Shown here piece after piece: positions 8,036 to 16,565 of a stretch of DNA of 39,622 bases. Origin of the DNA: an uncultured Prevotella sp. Lineage in GTDB: Bacteria; Bacteroidota; Bacteroidia; Bacteroidales; Bacteroidaceae. Positions within the stretch are counted from its first letter, which is position 1. Each line of letters opens with the position of its first letter. The notes beneath the pieces are model-generated. The model saw nothing but the letters and a program-made list of their open reading frames with translations, was not told where the DNA came from and ran no database searches. The stretch lies in NCBI GenBank assembly GCA_900556465.1, contig USPK01000005.1, positions 1-39,622 of the forward strand, read 5' to 3'. The translations under genes and the position numbers were made by a program.

Positions 8036-8088
8036 GGCGGGGCGCACTGGCGGCCGCCGCGCGGGGTCGGGCGCCGGCCGCAGGGGCG

Positions 8089-10254
8089 TCAGGGCGCGGG
8101 CTCCTCGAGGATGTCGCGCGTGGCGGCGATGAGGTGGCGGGCCGCGGCCACTACGTCGAGGGATGGCGTCGCTGCGGGCCGGGGCGCGTCGGTGCGGTCG
8201 ACCCATGCCTGCTCCCAGGCGGCGAAGTCGAACGTGCGGCCCTGGCGCCGCGCCTCGAAGTAGTGGTGCCAGCGGGGCAGGTAGTAGCTGCCGACGAGCC
8301 CGTTCCACAAGCGGGCGGAATAGTCGTCGACGGGCGGTCCCCATACGGTGACGAGGCGGCGGGCGTTGCGCACGAACTGCTGCGCCTCGGCGGGCGTTGC
8401 GGCGGCCCGGCGGGCAAAGTCGAGCCAGCGGTCCAGGCGCAGCGTGGGGTGGTGGGCCAGGAGCTCGTCCATGGCCCGCAGCGTGGCCTCGAAGCGCGCT
8501 TGCAGCCGGACGGCCTGCGCCGTGTCGCCGGACTGGTAGGCGCGGTCGATGTGGCGGACCAGGAACTCGGCCTTGCCGCCGGCGTAGAGCGCGGCCAGTT
8601 CGGCGAGGTCGGCGCGGTAGCGGGCGTTGTCGCTGAGCCCGTCGGCGGCGGCGAAGCTCTCGACGGCGTGGAAGAAGTCCGGCGTCAGGCAGACGCTCCC
8701 CTTACGGACGAGGCCGGGGCGAAACTGCCAGTTGAAACGCGGATGGTCGGTGAAGGTGCCGTAGACCGACTTCAGCGCCAGCTGCCAGTAGTGGCGCAGC
8801 GGCTCGGGGCAGGCGCCGTAGCGGTTTTCACTGTAAGCGGTCAGCCAGGCCTGGAGGTCGATGGGCCGGGCCGACCACCCGGCGTCGGAGAGCAGTTCGT
8901 AGATGACCTCGTTGTTTTCGATGCCCTCGGGAGTCATGCCGTGGCCCGCGAGTCGCCCTTTGTGGGGCGAGGCGAGGGCATCGAGGTGGCCGTTGGCGTA
9001 GAACTCGAGGACGCCGGTCGGGGCCGTCTTGCCGCCCATGTTGGGGATGACGCTGTAAATCCAGGGCTTGTTGAAAAAGCCCTTATAGAACTCCCAATTG
9101 ACCTGCGAGTGCCAGAACTGCGTGTTATAGTCCACGGCCAGGTCGAGTAGGAGCATCCGGTCGTCCGGTACGCGGGAGAGCAGCGCCTCGAGGGTGGCGT
9201 AGTCCCAGATGTCGCGCTGGTAGCCGAACATCCAGCCCTGCATGGTCCAGACGGCATCGGGGTTGGCGTCGGCCAGGGCGCGGTAGACGCTTTCCCCGTA
9301 GGCGGCCACCTGGGCATGGCGTTCGGGACTGCCTTTCTCAGGGAAGGGGATTTCCATCTCGTTGAAACTGTCCACCAGATAGTAGCGGCAGGGGCCGAAC
9401 TCCTTTTCCCACTCGCGGACGAAAGCCGTCCCGATTTCACGGAACAAGGGGTCGGAGGGCTGGAGCATCCAGTTGGAGAACGTGCCCGACCAGTGGGTGG
9501 CGACGAGCGTAGCGCCGGGACGGACGCGCCGTATGGCCTCGGGCACGAAGCCGGCAAAGCCGGGACAGACGGGCTTCATGCCGAGCGCGCGCATGCGGTC
9601 GAGAATCTTGTGTTGCAGGGCCACCTGCCGGCGGTGCCAGTCCGCGGAGAGCGGCCCGTCTATGCCGCAAAGGTTTCCCATACGCATCCAGGGCAGGTGG
9701 GCCGGTCCGGCGAAGTAGCGGCCTATTTCCTCGTCGGTGAGGCCCAGGCGCTTCCACACGCGGGCTATGATGGCTTCGTAGGCCGTCGGAGCCAGGGGCA
9801 TGTTGATGCCGTGGAGGGCCATCCAGTCGATTTCCTGCTCCCAGCGAGCCCAGTCCCAGTAGGGCGCGGAGTAGCCGAAGGTGACGACATTCAGGTAGTA
9901 GTGGTCGGCAAAAGGGGAGACGACGCGGCGGGGCCGCTCGTCGGGCAGGCGGGCCGGCAGGCGGAGGCTGTTGCCCGACCAGGTGAAGAGCCCGGCCCGG
10001 TGGCGCTTGGCGTAGTCGTAGAATCCGCGGCAGAGGGCCGTGGCGTCGCTGGCCTCCAGGCGTAGGACGCCACGGCGGACCTCGTACTGAAAAAAGGTGC
10101 TGTCTGTGGCGCGGAGCGTGAGCTTGAGGGGAAGGTCGGGCCGGCCTGTGACGCGGCGGATGAGGGCTTGGGCCGTCCGGACGTCGCCGCGCTGGGCGGC
10201 GGCGGGAACAGCGGCGGAAAAGAGTAGCATGGCGAGCAGAAATAGCGTTTTCAT
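8089..10254 (-). CDS. GH89 alpha-N-acetylglucosaminidase
   Basis: This 721-residue secreted enzyme has a cleavable signal peptide (MKTLFLLAML to about residue 20). It follows the NAGLU/GH89 plan: a small N-terminal domain, then the TIM barrel starting with YYLNVVTFGYSAPYWDW (119-135), then an all-helical C-terminal domain (about 450-721). The likely acid/base is Glu299 in DSFNEMEIP and the nucleophile Glu443 in MTPEGIENNE. GH89 enzymes release terminal alpha-GlcNAc from heparan sulfate or from alpha-1,4-GlcNAc-capped mucin glycans. The reading frame stays open 1053 bases upstream through the dacB gene, but the signal peptide fixes the start at 10254. It follows dacB by 89 bases and may be co-transcribed. 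Confidence 0.93.
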   Translation of the reverse strand: MKTLFLLAMLLFSAAVPAAAQRGDVRTAQALIRRVTGRPDLPLKLTLRATDSTFFQYEVRRGVLRLEASDATALCRGFYDYAKRHRAGLFTWSGNSLRLPARLPDERPRRVVSPFADHYYLNVVTFGYSAPYWDWARWEQEIDWMALHGINMPLAPTAYEAIIARVWKRLGLTDEEIGRYFAGPAHLPWMRMGNLCGIDGPLSADWHRRQVALQHKILDRMRALGMKPVCPGFAGFVPEAIRRVRPGATLVATHWSGTFSNWMLQPSDPLFREIGTAFVREWEKEFGPCRYYLVDSFNEMEIPFPEKGSPERHAQVAAYGESVYRALADANPDAVWTMQGWMFGYQRDIWDYATLEALLSRVPDDRMLLLDLAVDYNTQFWHSQVNWEFYKGFFNKPWIYSVIPNMGGKTAPTGVLEFYANGHLDALASPHKGRLAGHGMTPEGIENNEVIYELLSDAGWSARPIDLQAWLTAYSENRYGACPEPLRHYWQLALKSVYGTFTDHPRFNWQFRPGLVRKGSVCLTPDFFHAVESFAAADGLSDNARYRADLAELAALYAGGKAEFLVRHIDRAYQSGDTAQAVRLQARFEATLRAMDELLAHHPTLRLDRWLDFARRAAATPAEAQQFVRNARRLVTVWGPPVDDYSARLWNGLVGSYYLPRWHHYFEARRQGRTFDFAAWEQAWVDRTDAPRPAATPSLDVVAAARHLIAATRDILEEPAP

Positions 10255-10343
10255 AGGTGTAGGAAGGATTTCAGGCGGTGTGGCGGTGAAGGGTAGCGGG
10301 CGGGCCCCGCGGCGGGGCGGCGGGGTCCGGCGGACAGGGGCAG

Positions 10344-11654
10344 TCAGTCGGGCGTGCCGGTGAGGGCCTTGCAGACGCGGTCCTGGAAGCGGCGGGCGTC
10401 GGCTCCGCGGCGGATGCCCTGGTTCATGATGGCGAAGCAGAGCTGGTGGCCGTTGGGGGCGGTGCAGTAGCCGGCCAGGGTGCTGACGCCTTCGAGCGTC
10501 CCCGTTTTGGCGCGGACGTTGCCGCAGGCGGCGCCGGACTTCATGCGGCGGCGCAGCGTGCCGTCCTCGCCGGCAACGGGCAGGGCGGGGAGCAGGTGGC
10601 GGTAGATGGCTTCGTCGTGATAGGCATAGCGGAGCAGGGCGACGAGGGCCTCGGGCGTGAGGTAGTTGTAGAGGGAAAGGCCGCTGCCGTCGGCGATGAG
10701 GTAGTCGTCGGGCTCGAGGCGGAGGCGCGACAACAGGCGCCCGACGGCCTGGGCCGCTTCCTCGCGCCCCGGGGAGTGGTGTCCGCTCTGTGCCGCTATC
10801 TGGTAGAAAAGGCTTTCGGCGAAGAGGTTGTCGCTCTCCTTGAGCATGGGGAGCAGGACCTGGTCGACGGTGTGCGTGCAGCAGGCCAGCGGCCGGGCGC
10901 CGCGGCCGGCGACGTCGTAGCGCTGTTGGCCGGTGAAGCGGATGCCGGCCGCGGCGAGGGCGGTGAGCCACTCGCCTTCGAGCCCTGGGCGGCCGTCGCA
11001 GAGCAGGGGGGTGAGGGGCGTCTCCTCGTCGTCCCAGCACCAGCCCCAGCCCCAGGCGAGGCTGTCCTTGAGGCTGCGGTCGAACACGACGTCGCCCTCT
11101 ACGCAGCGGATGCCGAGGGCCAGGACGCTGTCGGCGAGCTGGCGGAGGTCCGAGGGGCCGAGCAGCGGGTCGAAGCCGCCGCGCAGGATGAGGTCGCCGC
11201 GGAGGGTGCTGTCGGAGATTTCGCCGTGATAGGAGAGGCGGGTGGCGTAGAGGTAGCCGGTGCCCAGGAGGTCGAGGGCCGTGATGGCGGTGACGAGCTT
11301 CTGGCACGAGGCGGGGCGAAGCAGCTGGCGTTCGCCGTGGGCGTAGAGGGGGACGTCGGCGGTGAGGTCGTAGACGTAGAGCCCTACCTGCGTGCGCTCG
11401 AAAAGCGGGTCGGCGAGCAGACCGTCGAGGGCGACGGTGAGCGAGGCGCCCGACCCGGGCGTGGTGGCGGGGAGGTAGGGCGCGATATAGGGGGCGTCGG
11501 CGCCGGTGAGTACGGGAGGCAACCGGTCGGGGTGGCGCTCGGCGGGGACGTCGTCATCGTGGTGACGCTGGGCCGTGGCGGGCAGGACGGCGAGGAGGGC
11601 GAGCAGCAGCGGCGCAAGGCCGCAGAGGCGGGACAGCAGGGGGCGGAGAGGCAT
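10344..11654 (-). CDS. dacB: D-alanyl-D-alanine carboxypeptidase/endopeptidase (PBP4 type, S13)
   Basis: This 436-residue periplasmic enzyme has a signal peptide (MPLRPLLSRL to about residue 29) and the three S13 active-site motifs: SCQK (Ser116-Lys119), SDN (274-276) and KTG (383-385). The roughly 150 residues between motifs one and two are the extra domain typical of class C low-molecular-mass PBPs. These enzymes trim or cleave peptide cross-links in peptidoglycan and are penicillin targets. An unusual feature is a Trp-rich run WGWGWCW (201-207) in the extra domain, probably a surface loop. The gene begins about 20 bases past the terminator of the ompH pair and has no obvious TAnnTTTG box of its own. 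Confidence 0.92.
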   Translation of the reverse strand: MPLRPLLSRLCGLAPLLLALLAVLPATAQRHHDDDVPAERHPDRLPPVLTGADAPYIAPYLPATTPGSGASLTVALDGLLADPLFERTQVGLYVYDLTADVPLYAHGERQLLRPASCQKLVTAITALDLLGTGYLYATRLSYHGEISDSTLRGDLILRGGFDPLLGPSDLRQLADSVLALGIRCVEGDVVFDRSLKDSLAWGWGWCWDDEETPLTPLLCDGRPGLEGEWLTALAAAGIRFTGQQRYDVAGRGARPLACCTHTVDQVLLPMLKESDNLFAESLFYQIAAQSGHHSPGREEAAQAVGRLLSRLRLEPDDYLIADGSGLSLYNYLTPEALVALLRYAYHDEAIYRHLLPALPVAGEDGTLRRRMKSGAACGNVRAKTGTLEGVSTLAGYCTAPNGHQLCFAIMNQGIRRGADARRFQDRVCKALTGTPD

Positions 11655-11673
11655 GGATTGACGGAAGGTTTAC

Positions 11674-11708
11674 AAAAACGGTGCACGGAGTGGGGCCCGT
11701 GCACCGTT
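11674..11708 (-). terminator. intrinsic terminator after the ompH genes
   Basis: On the minus strand AACGGTGCACGG (from 11708) pairs perfectly with CCGTGCACCGTT (to 11677) across an 8-base loop, followed by a T run and TTTG. It sits 33 bases past the ompH stop codon and closes the envelope-biogenesis cluster. Confidence 0.8.
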
Positions 11709-11740
11709 GCGATATGACGTATAGGTCTGTTCGGAGCGGA

Positions 11741-12355
11741 TTAGTTCGCGCCGCTGGTCGACGTACCGGTCGTGGCCGCATTGGTAGCGGGCGTAGTGGC
11801 GTTGTTAGCGGGCGTGGTGTTGGTCGGCTGGGCCGTGAGGGGACCGGATACGCCGAGCTTGTCCATTACCTTTTTCGTGACGTTCTCGCTCAGGTTCTGG
11901 TTGATGAAGACGCCGGCTGCCTGCGACGCGGTGGTGTCGATGATGTAGATGTAGTTGCCTTCGCGGGCCACGGCGTTGACTGCGTCGAGCACCTTCTGGA
12001 TGATGGGCTGCATCTTCTGCTGCTGTGCCTCGTTGAAGGCGCGCTGGTTGTCCTGGTTGGCTTGGTCGAGACGCTGCTGGAGGTCCTGCAACTCCTGCAT
12101 GCGGCGGTTGCGGATGTTCTCCGGGGTCGACTCGTTGACTTCGTTCTGGAATTTCTGGTATTTCGTTTCGAGTTCCTTCTGCATGTTCTGGAGTTCGTCG
12201 GAATATTGTTTCCCGATGGCTTCGAGCTCGGTTTGCGCGGTCTTCACCTCAGGCATGGCCTGCATGACGGCGGTGTAGTCGAAGTGGGCGTACTTTTGAG
12301 CGGCGAGGCTCAGGGGTGCTACGAAGAGCACGAGCATTAGAATTTTCTTAATCAT
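11741..12355 (-). CDS. Skp/OmpH-family periplasmic chaperone (second copy)
   Basis: This 204-residue protein has a signal peptide ending at SLAAQ (about residue 20). The OmpH domain starts KYAHFDYTAVMQAMPEVKTAQTE, with a long coiled-coil arm (about 40-120, rich in Gln/Glu/Lys) and the closing strand-helix unit GNYIYIIDTTA. Skp-like trimers hold unfolded outer-membrane proteins on the way to BamA. The last 40 residues are an Ala/Thr/Asn low-complexity tail, longer than in the first copy and likely disordered. It lies downstream of bamA and the other ompH gene, and a -7 box at 12435-12442 suggests it can also be transcribed separately. Tandem ompH genes behind bamA are common in Bacteroidales. 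Confidence 0.9.
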   Translation of the reverse strand: MIKKILMLVLFVAPLSLAAQKYAHFDYTAVMQAMPEVKTAQTELEAIGKQYSDELQNMQKELETKYQKFQNEVNESTPENIRNRRMQELQDLQQRLDQANQDNQRAFNEAQQQKMQPIIQKVLDAVNAVAREGNYIYIIDTTASQAAGVFINQNLSENVTKKVMDKLGVSGPLTAQPTNTTPANNATTPATNAATTGTSTSGAN

Positions 12356-12434
12356 CTTGTATTGGTTTTGTAATTGTTCTCATTTTTTGCAATACGCTCA
12401 TAGCCAGATGGGGGACCGGCGGAGTGCATCGCGG

Positions 12435-12442
12435 CAAAGTTA
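12435..12442 (-). promoter_or_regulatory. -7 box between the two ompH genes
   Basis: TAACTTTG on the minus strand matches TAnnTTTG and lies about 80 bases ahead of the second ompH ATG, immediately after the first ompH stop codon. The -33 element would fall within the first ompH coding end and is weak. Confidence 0.5.
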
Positions 12443-12448
12443 GTGATT

Positions 12449-12964
12449 TTAGTTGGAATAGCCGAGTTTCGCGAGAACCTCGTTGCTGATGTCGATGGTC
12501 GGGGAGGCGAAAATGATGTCGTCGGACGAGGCGCGGTCCATGACGAGCTGGAAGCCCTTGGACTGGGCGATGCTCTTCACGGCGTTGTAGATTTCGTCCT
12601 GGATGGGTTGGATGAGCGAGACGCGCTTTTTGTAGAGCTCGCCCTCGGGGCCGAAGTATTTCTTGCGCAGTTCGGACGCCTCCTTTTCCTTGTTGACGAT
12701 GGCGTCCTCCCGTTCTTTCTTCTGCTCTTCCGAGAGAAAGACGGCCTCGTTCTGGTAGTTCTTGTAGAGGGTCTTGGCCTCGTTGTCGAGGGCCTCGACT
12801 TCGGCCTGCCATTTCTTAGAAGTCTGGTTCAGCTGCTCGTTGGCGCGTTCATAAGCCGGGATGTTGCTCATAATGTATTCCATGTCGACGAGCGCGAACT
12901 TCTGCGCGCTGGCGGTGAGCGTAAGGAACAGGCTCAGACAGAGAAGAGAAAAAATCTTTTTCAT
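12449..12964 (-). CDS. Skp/OmpH-family periplasmic chaperone (first copy)
   Basis: This 171-residue OmpH protein has a signal peptide (MKKIFSLLCLSLFLTLTASA). The domain opens QKFALVDMEYIMSNIPAY, then a charged coiled-coil arm (about 35-115), then the closing GFQLVMDRAS and a C-terminal helix. The open frame extends 36 bases further to a GTG at 13000, but the signal peptide and AT-rich leader favour ATG at 12964 (or 12970, two residues longer). It follows bamA by 93 bases on the same strand. Its role is presumably to chaperone outer-membrane proteins to BamA; the pair with the next gene may form mixed or specialised trimers, which is inference. Confidence 0.9.
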   Translation of the reverse strand: MKKIFSLLCLSLFLTLTASAQKFALVDMEYIMSNIPAYERANEQLNQTSKKWQAEVEALDNEAKTLYKNYQNEAVFLSEEQKKEREDAIVNKEKEASELRKKYFGPEGELYKKRVSLIQPIQDEIYNAVKSIAQSKGFQLVMDRASSDDIIFASPTIDISNEVLAKLGYSN

Positions 12965-13057
12965 TGCCATTGTATTTTTTATGATTTTGGCACGGGACAC
13001 TGCGCCCGACGGCGGCGGCCCGGGGCAACGCCGCGGCAGGCGCAGGCCTGACCTTCG

Positions 13058-15682
13058 TTAGAATTCCTGACCGATGATGAAGTGGAACTGAGAGCCTCCG
13101 ACGTTCTGGCCGTTGATGGTTTTCTGGAAACCGTAGGCCCAGTCTATGCCCATGAGGCCGACCATCGGGAGAAGTATGCGGACGCCGACGCCGGCCGAGC
13201 GCTTCATGTCGAAGGGGTTGAAGTCTTTCACGTCGGTCCATGCGTTTCCGCCCTCGAGGAAGGCCAGTGCGTAGAGGCTGGTAGACGTTTCAAGCATGAG
13301 CGGGTAGCGGAGCTCGAGGGTCATTCGGCTGTAGGCGTAGGCGTTTTGGCCGTTGTTGCCGGCCAGGGCGCCGTTGTCGTAACCGCGGAGGCCGATGGTC
13401 TCGGTGGCGTAGCCGGTGGTGTAGCCCGACATGCCGTCGCCGCCGACGTAGTAGGTCTCGAACGGGGACTTCTTGTAGCGGTTGTAGGCCCCGAGGATGC
13501 CGAACTCGACACGGGTCATGAGGACCGGAGTCTTGACCGCGCTCGAGAGGGCCGTAAAGGTGCGGAACTTGAGCTTCCACTTGTGGTACTCAATCCAGCG
13601 GTACTTTTCCTGGGCCTCGCGCTGGTAGCTGGCACTCTGGTAGTTGTTGGCCAGGTTCTTATAGTCCTTGCCGTCCCACAAGGAGTAGGGCGGAGTGAGC
13701 GTAACGGAGAAGAGGAACTCGGAGCCGCGGCGCGGATAGAACGGGTGGTCCGTCGAATTGCGGCTCAGCGAGAGCGACAGGTTGATATTGTTACAGTTAC
13801 CGTCCGAGATGAGGAAGTAATCCCAAGACTTCAGCATGTAGCGCGTATAGGAGAGCTCGGCCATGAACGTAAAGTAGTCGTCCGGCCAACGCAGGCGCTT
13901 ACCGAAACCAATGGACAAGCCGAACAGCTTGATATACTTGTCGGGATTGTAATAGTCCGAGTAGTCGTACGGATAGTAGCTGCTGCCCAGTCCGTAATAA
14001 TAGTTGTAGATGTTGTTATAGTCGTTGTAGTAGTTCGAGTTGATGTCGCTCTGCTTCGAGTAGTAGAGCGAGAAGGAGAACTGCGTCGGGCGCTTTCCTC
14101 CGAACCAGGGGTCGAAGAACGAGAGCGAGTAGCTCTGGAAATAGGTACCGTTCGTCTGGCCACTGAGCGAGAGCGTCTGCCCATCGCCCTGGGGGATGAA
14201 GCCTGCACGCTTGGCGCCACGGCCAAAGAGGTTCTGGATAGAGAAATTGGTGAACTTCAGACCGACCCGGCCCACGATGCCCGTTTGGCCCCAGCCCGCA
14301 GACAGTTCCACCTGGTCGCCGCCTTTGGTCACTAACGGATAAGTGATGTCGACTGTTCCGTTCGCCTGGTCCGGTTTGATGTTCTTGAACAGCTCAGTCT
14401 GCAGAGCTTCGGCGTCAAACTGATTCATGTTGGCCAGTTCCATCACGGAGCGCTTGATAGCGTCCATGCTGAACAGGTCGCCGGGCTTTGTGCGCAGCTC
14501 GCGGCGGATGACGTTCTCGTAAACTCGGTCGTTGCCGGCGATGCGGACGTGGTTGAACGTGGCCTGTTGCCCTTCGCTGATGCGCATTTCCAGGTCGATG
14601 GAGTCGCCGACGATGTTCACCTCCACCGGGTCCAGGTTGTAGAACACGTAGCCGTTGTTGTAGTAGAGGTTACCGATGGCGTCGTCGTCCGAGTGGAGGC
14701 GCTTGTCGAGCAGGGTCTGGTCGTACACGTCGCCGCGCTTCATCTTGAGCACCTGGGCCAGGTAGTCGGAGTTATAGACCGTGTTGCCCACCCACTCTAC
14801 GTTGCGAAGATAATACTTCTGGCCCTGGTACATGTCGATATGGATGTTTACGTGGCCCTCATCGATCGTTTCTACGCTGTCTCGGAGCACAAGCGCGTCG
14901 CGATACCCCCAAGAGTTCATCCTATCGATCAGGAATCCTTTGTCTTCCTCGTATTTGTCGGGGATAAACTTCTTGGAGCGGAAGATATTGAGCAGGCTTT
15001 TTTCGTGAGTCTTCTTCATGGCGCGCTTTAGTTTCCCCACCTGCTTGGGGTCAACTCCCGTGATGAAGATCTTGTTCACTTTTACCTTCTCGTTTTTCGT
15101 GATGTTGACGTCTACGAGGACGCGGTTGTCGCCCGTGACGTCTTCGCGCTGGATGATGTCGACGGTGGCGTTCTTGAATCCCTTGTCGTCGAAGTAGCGT
15201 TTGACGAGCGTCTTGGCGCGGTTCACGATGTCGGGGCTGATTTGTCCGCCCACCTGGAGCCCTACGCGTTGCTCGATTTCCTCGCGTTCCGATTTCTTCA
15301 CGCCGCTGTAATTGATGCTCGATATGCGCGGTTGCGCGGTGAGGTAGACGTGGAGATAGATGGTGCTGCCCACGATGCTGTCCGCTTCGATACGCACGTT
15401 CGAGAACAGTCTCATGTTCCAGTAGTGGCGTATGGCTTCGCTCACGGCGTCGCCGGGGATGTCGTAGGGCTTGCCCACGGTGAGGCCCGAGGCACTCTTG
15501 AGCATCTCGTTGTCCAGGTTTCCGCCGCCCTCTACGACTAGGCCGCCCAGGATGTATCGGTTGCGGTCCTCCGTATATGTAATGGTAGGCTTGATCTCTT
15601 TGGGCAGATCCGTCTGCGCTTGAAGCCGGCCGACCGACAGGGCCAGCGCCGCAAGCAAGAGAAATCGACTGCAATATCTCAT
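13058..15682 (-). CDS. bamA: outer-membrane assembly factor BamA (Omp85)
   Basis: This 874-residue Omp85 protein inserts beta-barrel proteins into the outer membrane. It has a signal peptide (to about residue 22), about five POTRA domains (roughly 40-430) and a 16-strand barrel (about 440-874) ending in phenylalanine (IIGQEF). The lid-lock motif appears as GLRGYDNG (about 762-769), in place of VRGF. Residues about 546-583 form a very tyrosine-rich stretch, roughly 14 Tyr in 35, within an early barrel loop that should face outside. The gene sits 63 bases after uppS and is followed by two ompH genes, the order known from other Bacteroidales such as Porphyromonas. Confidence 0.95.
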   Translation of the reverse strand: MRYCSRFLLLAALALSVGRLQAQTDLPKEIKPTITYTEDRNRYILGGLVVEGGGNLDNEMLKSASGLTVGKPYDIPGDAVSEAIRHYWNMRLFSNVRIEADSIVGSTIYLHVYLTAQPRISSINYSGVKKSEREEIEQRVGLQVGGQISPDIVNRAKTLVKRYFDDKGFKNATVDIIQREDVTGDNRVLVDVNITKNEKVKVNKIFITGVDPKQVGKLKRAMKKTHEKSLLNIFRSKKFIPDKYEEDKGFLIDRMNSWGYRDALVLRDSVETIDEGHVNIHIDMYQGQKYYLRNVEWVGNTVYNSDYLAQVLKMKRGDVYDQTLLDKRLHSDDDAIGNLYYNNGYVFYNLDPVEVNIVGDSIDLEMRISEGQQATFNHVRIAGNDRVYENVIRRELRTKPGDLFSMDAIKRSVMELANMNQFDAEALQTELFKNIKPDQANGTVDITYPLVTKGGDQVELSAGWGQTGIVGRVGLKFTNFSIQNLFGRGAKRAGFIPQGDGQTLSLSGQTNGTYFQSYSLSFFDPWFGGKRPTQFSFSLYYSKQSDINSNYYNDYNNIYNYYYGLGSSYYPYDYSDYYNPDKYIKLFGLSIGFGKRLRWPDDYFTFMAELSYTRYMLKSWDYFLISDGNCNNINLSLSLSRNSTDHPFYPRRGSEFLFSVTLTPPYSLWDGKDYKNLANNYQSASYQREAQEKYRWIEYHKWKLKFRTFTALSSAVKTPVLMTRVEFGILGAYNRYKKSPFETYYVGGDGMSGYTTGYATETIGLRGYDNGALAGNNGQNAYAYSRMTLELRYPLMLETSTSLYALAFLEGGNAWTDVKDFNPFDMKRSAGVGVRILLPMVGLMGIDWAYGFQKTINGQNVGGSQFHFIIGQEF

Positions 15683-15745
15683 AGGTTGTTTGTTTTCATT
15701 CTGTTCCAGGAACGGGCGGGACGGGGCCGTTCCGCCTCCCGACTG

Positions 15746-16483
15746 TCATTTTTGGATTTGTTCGCTGGTCCGTCCGTAGCGTCGTTCACGGTTTTGGTAG
15801 TCCACCAGGGCCTTGCACAAGGCCTCCGTGTCGAAGTCCGGCCAGTAAGTGTCGCAGAAGTATAGTTCCGAGTAGGCGCATTGCCAGAGCAGGAAGTTGC
15901 TCAGGCGCAGCTCGCCCCCCGTGCGTATCAGCAAGTCGGGGTCGGGCATGAACGAGGTGGACAGCTCGCGGCTAATAGTCTCCTCGTTGATGTCCCCGGG
16001 CTCCAGCATACGGTCAGCCGCGCGGGCCGCAATGCGTCTCACCGCCTCGGTAAACTCCCACTTGGCCGAGTAGCTGAGCGCGATGACCATCGTCAGGCCC
16101 GTATTGCCCGCCGTGCGGTCTTGCAGGCCGAGGATGGCCTCCCTCTCCTTGTCGGGCAGCCGGTTCAGGTCGCCGATGATGCGCAAGCGCACGTTGTTCT
16201 TCATGAAGAGCTCCTCTTCCATGGCCGTAAGGATGAGCGACATCAGTGCCGACACCTCCTCGGGAGGACGGTTCCAGTTTTCCGTGGAAAAGGTGTAGAG
16301 CGTCAGGAAACGTATGCCCAGCCGCGAGGCCGCAGTGGTGATTTCCCTGACAGCTTCCACGCCCTGCTGATGCCCCATGCTGCGGCTCAGACCACGCGCC
16401 TTGGCCCAGCGCCCGTTACCGTCCATGATGATGGCCACGTGCGTCGGGATGCGGTTCCTGTCCAGCTGTTCTTCGTAAGTCAT
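15746..16483 (-). CDS. uppS: undecaprenyl diphosphate synthase
   Basis: UppS is the cytoplasmic cis-prenyltransferase that adds eight isoprene units to farnesyl diphosphate to make the C55 carrier for peptidoglycan and surface glycans. At 245 residues it has the family length. Motifs are IIMDGNGRWAKARG (18-31, catalytic Asp21), GHQQG (37-41), FSTENW (65-70), and RTGGELRLSNFLLWQ (187-201). SRxLS/LLIRT spacing is normal. It lies between a PorG-like gene (82 bases upstream) and bamA (63 bases downstream). The leader carries AAAGGA about 9 bases ahead of the ATG, one of the few Shine-Dalgarno-like sites in the window. Confidence 0.96.
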   Translation of the reverse strand: MTYEEQLDRNRIPTHVAIIMDGNGRWAKARGLSRSMGHQQGVEAVREITTAASRLGIRFLTLYTFSTENWNRPPEEVSALMSLILTAMEEELFMKNNVRLRIIGDLNRLPDKEREAILGLQDRTAGNTGLTMVIALSYSAKWEFTEAVRRIAARAADRMLEPGDINEETISRELSTSFMPDPDLLIRTGGELRLSNFLLWQCAYSELYFCDTYWPDFDTEALCKALVDYQNRERRYGRTSEQIQK

Positions 16484-16565
16484 GTCTTTTTTCCTTTAAT
16501 AGCGGTCCGGGGTGCTCCGGCCCGGGTCAAAGCAATAAAGGCCTGGCTTCCAGCCGCGTCCTGCC

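Noticed and set aside
7941..8132. Cluster 1 read as a short protein with TGLSPV repeats
   Set aside because: Same reasoning; the frame overlaps the GH89 3' end and has no promoter or leader.
10255..11307. Upstream extension of the GH89 frame through the dacB gene
   Set aside because: The extension reads as Arg/Pro-rich noise out of frame with dacB. The signal peptide at 10254 marks the true start.
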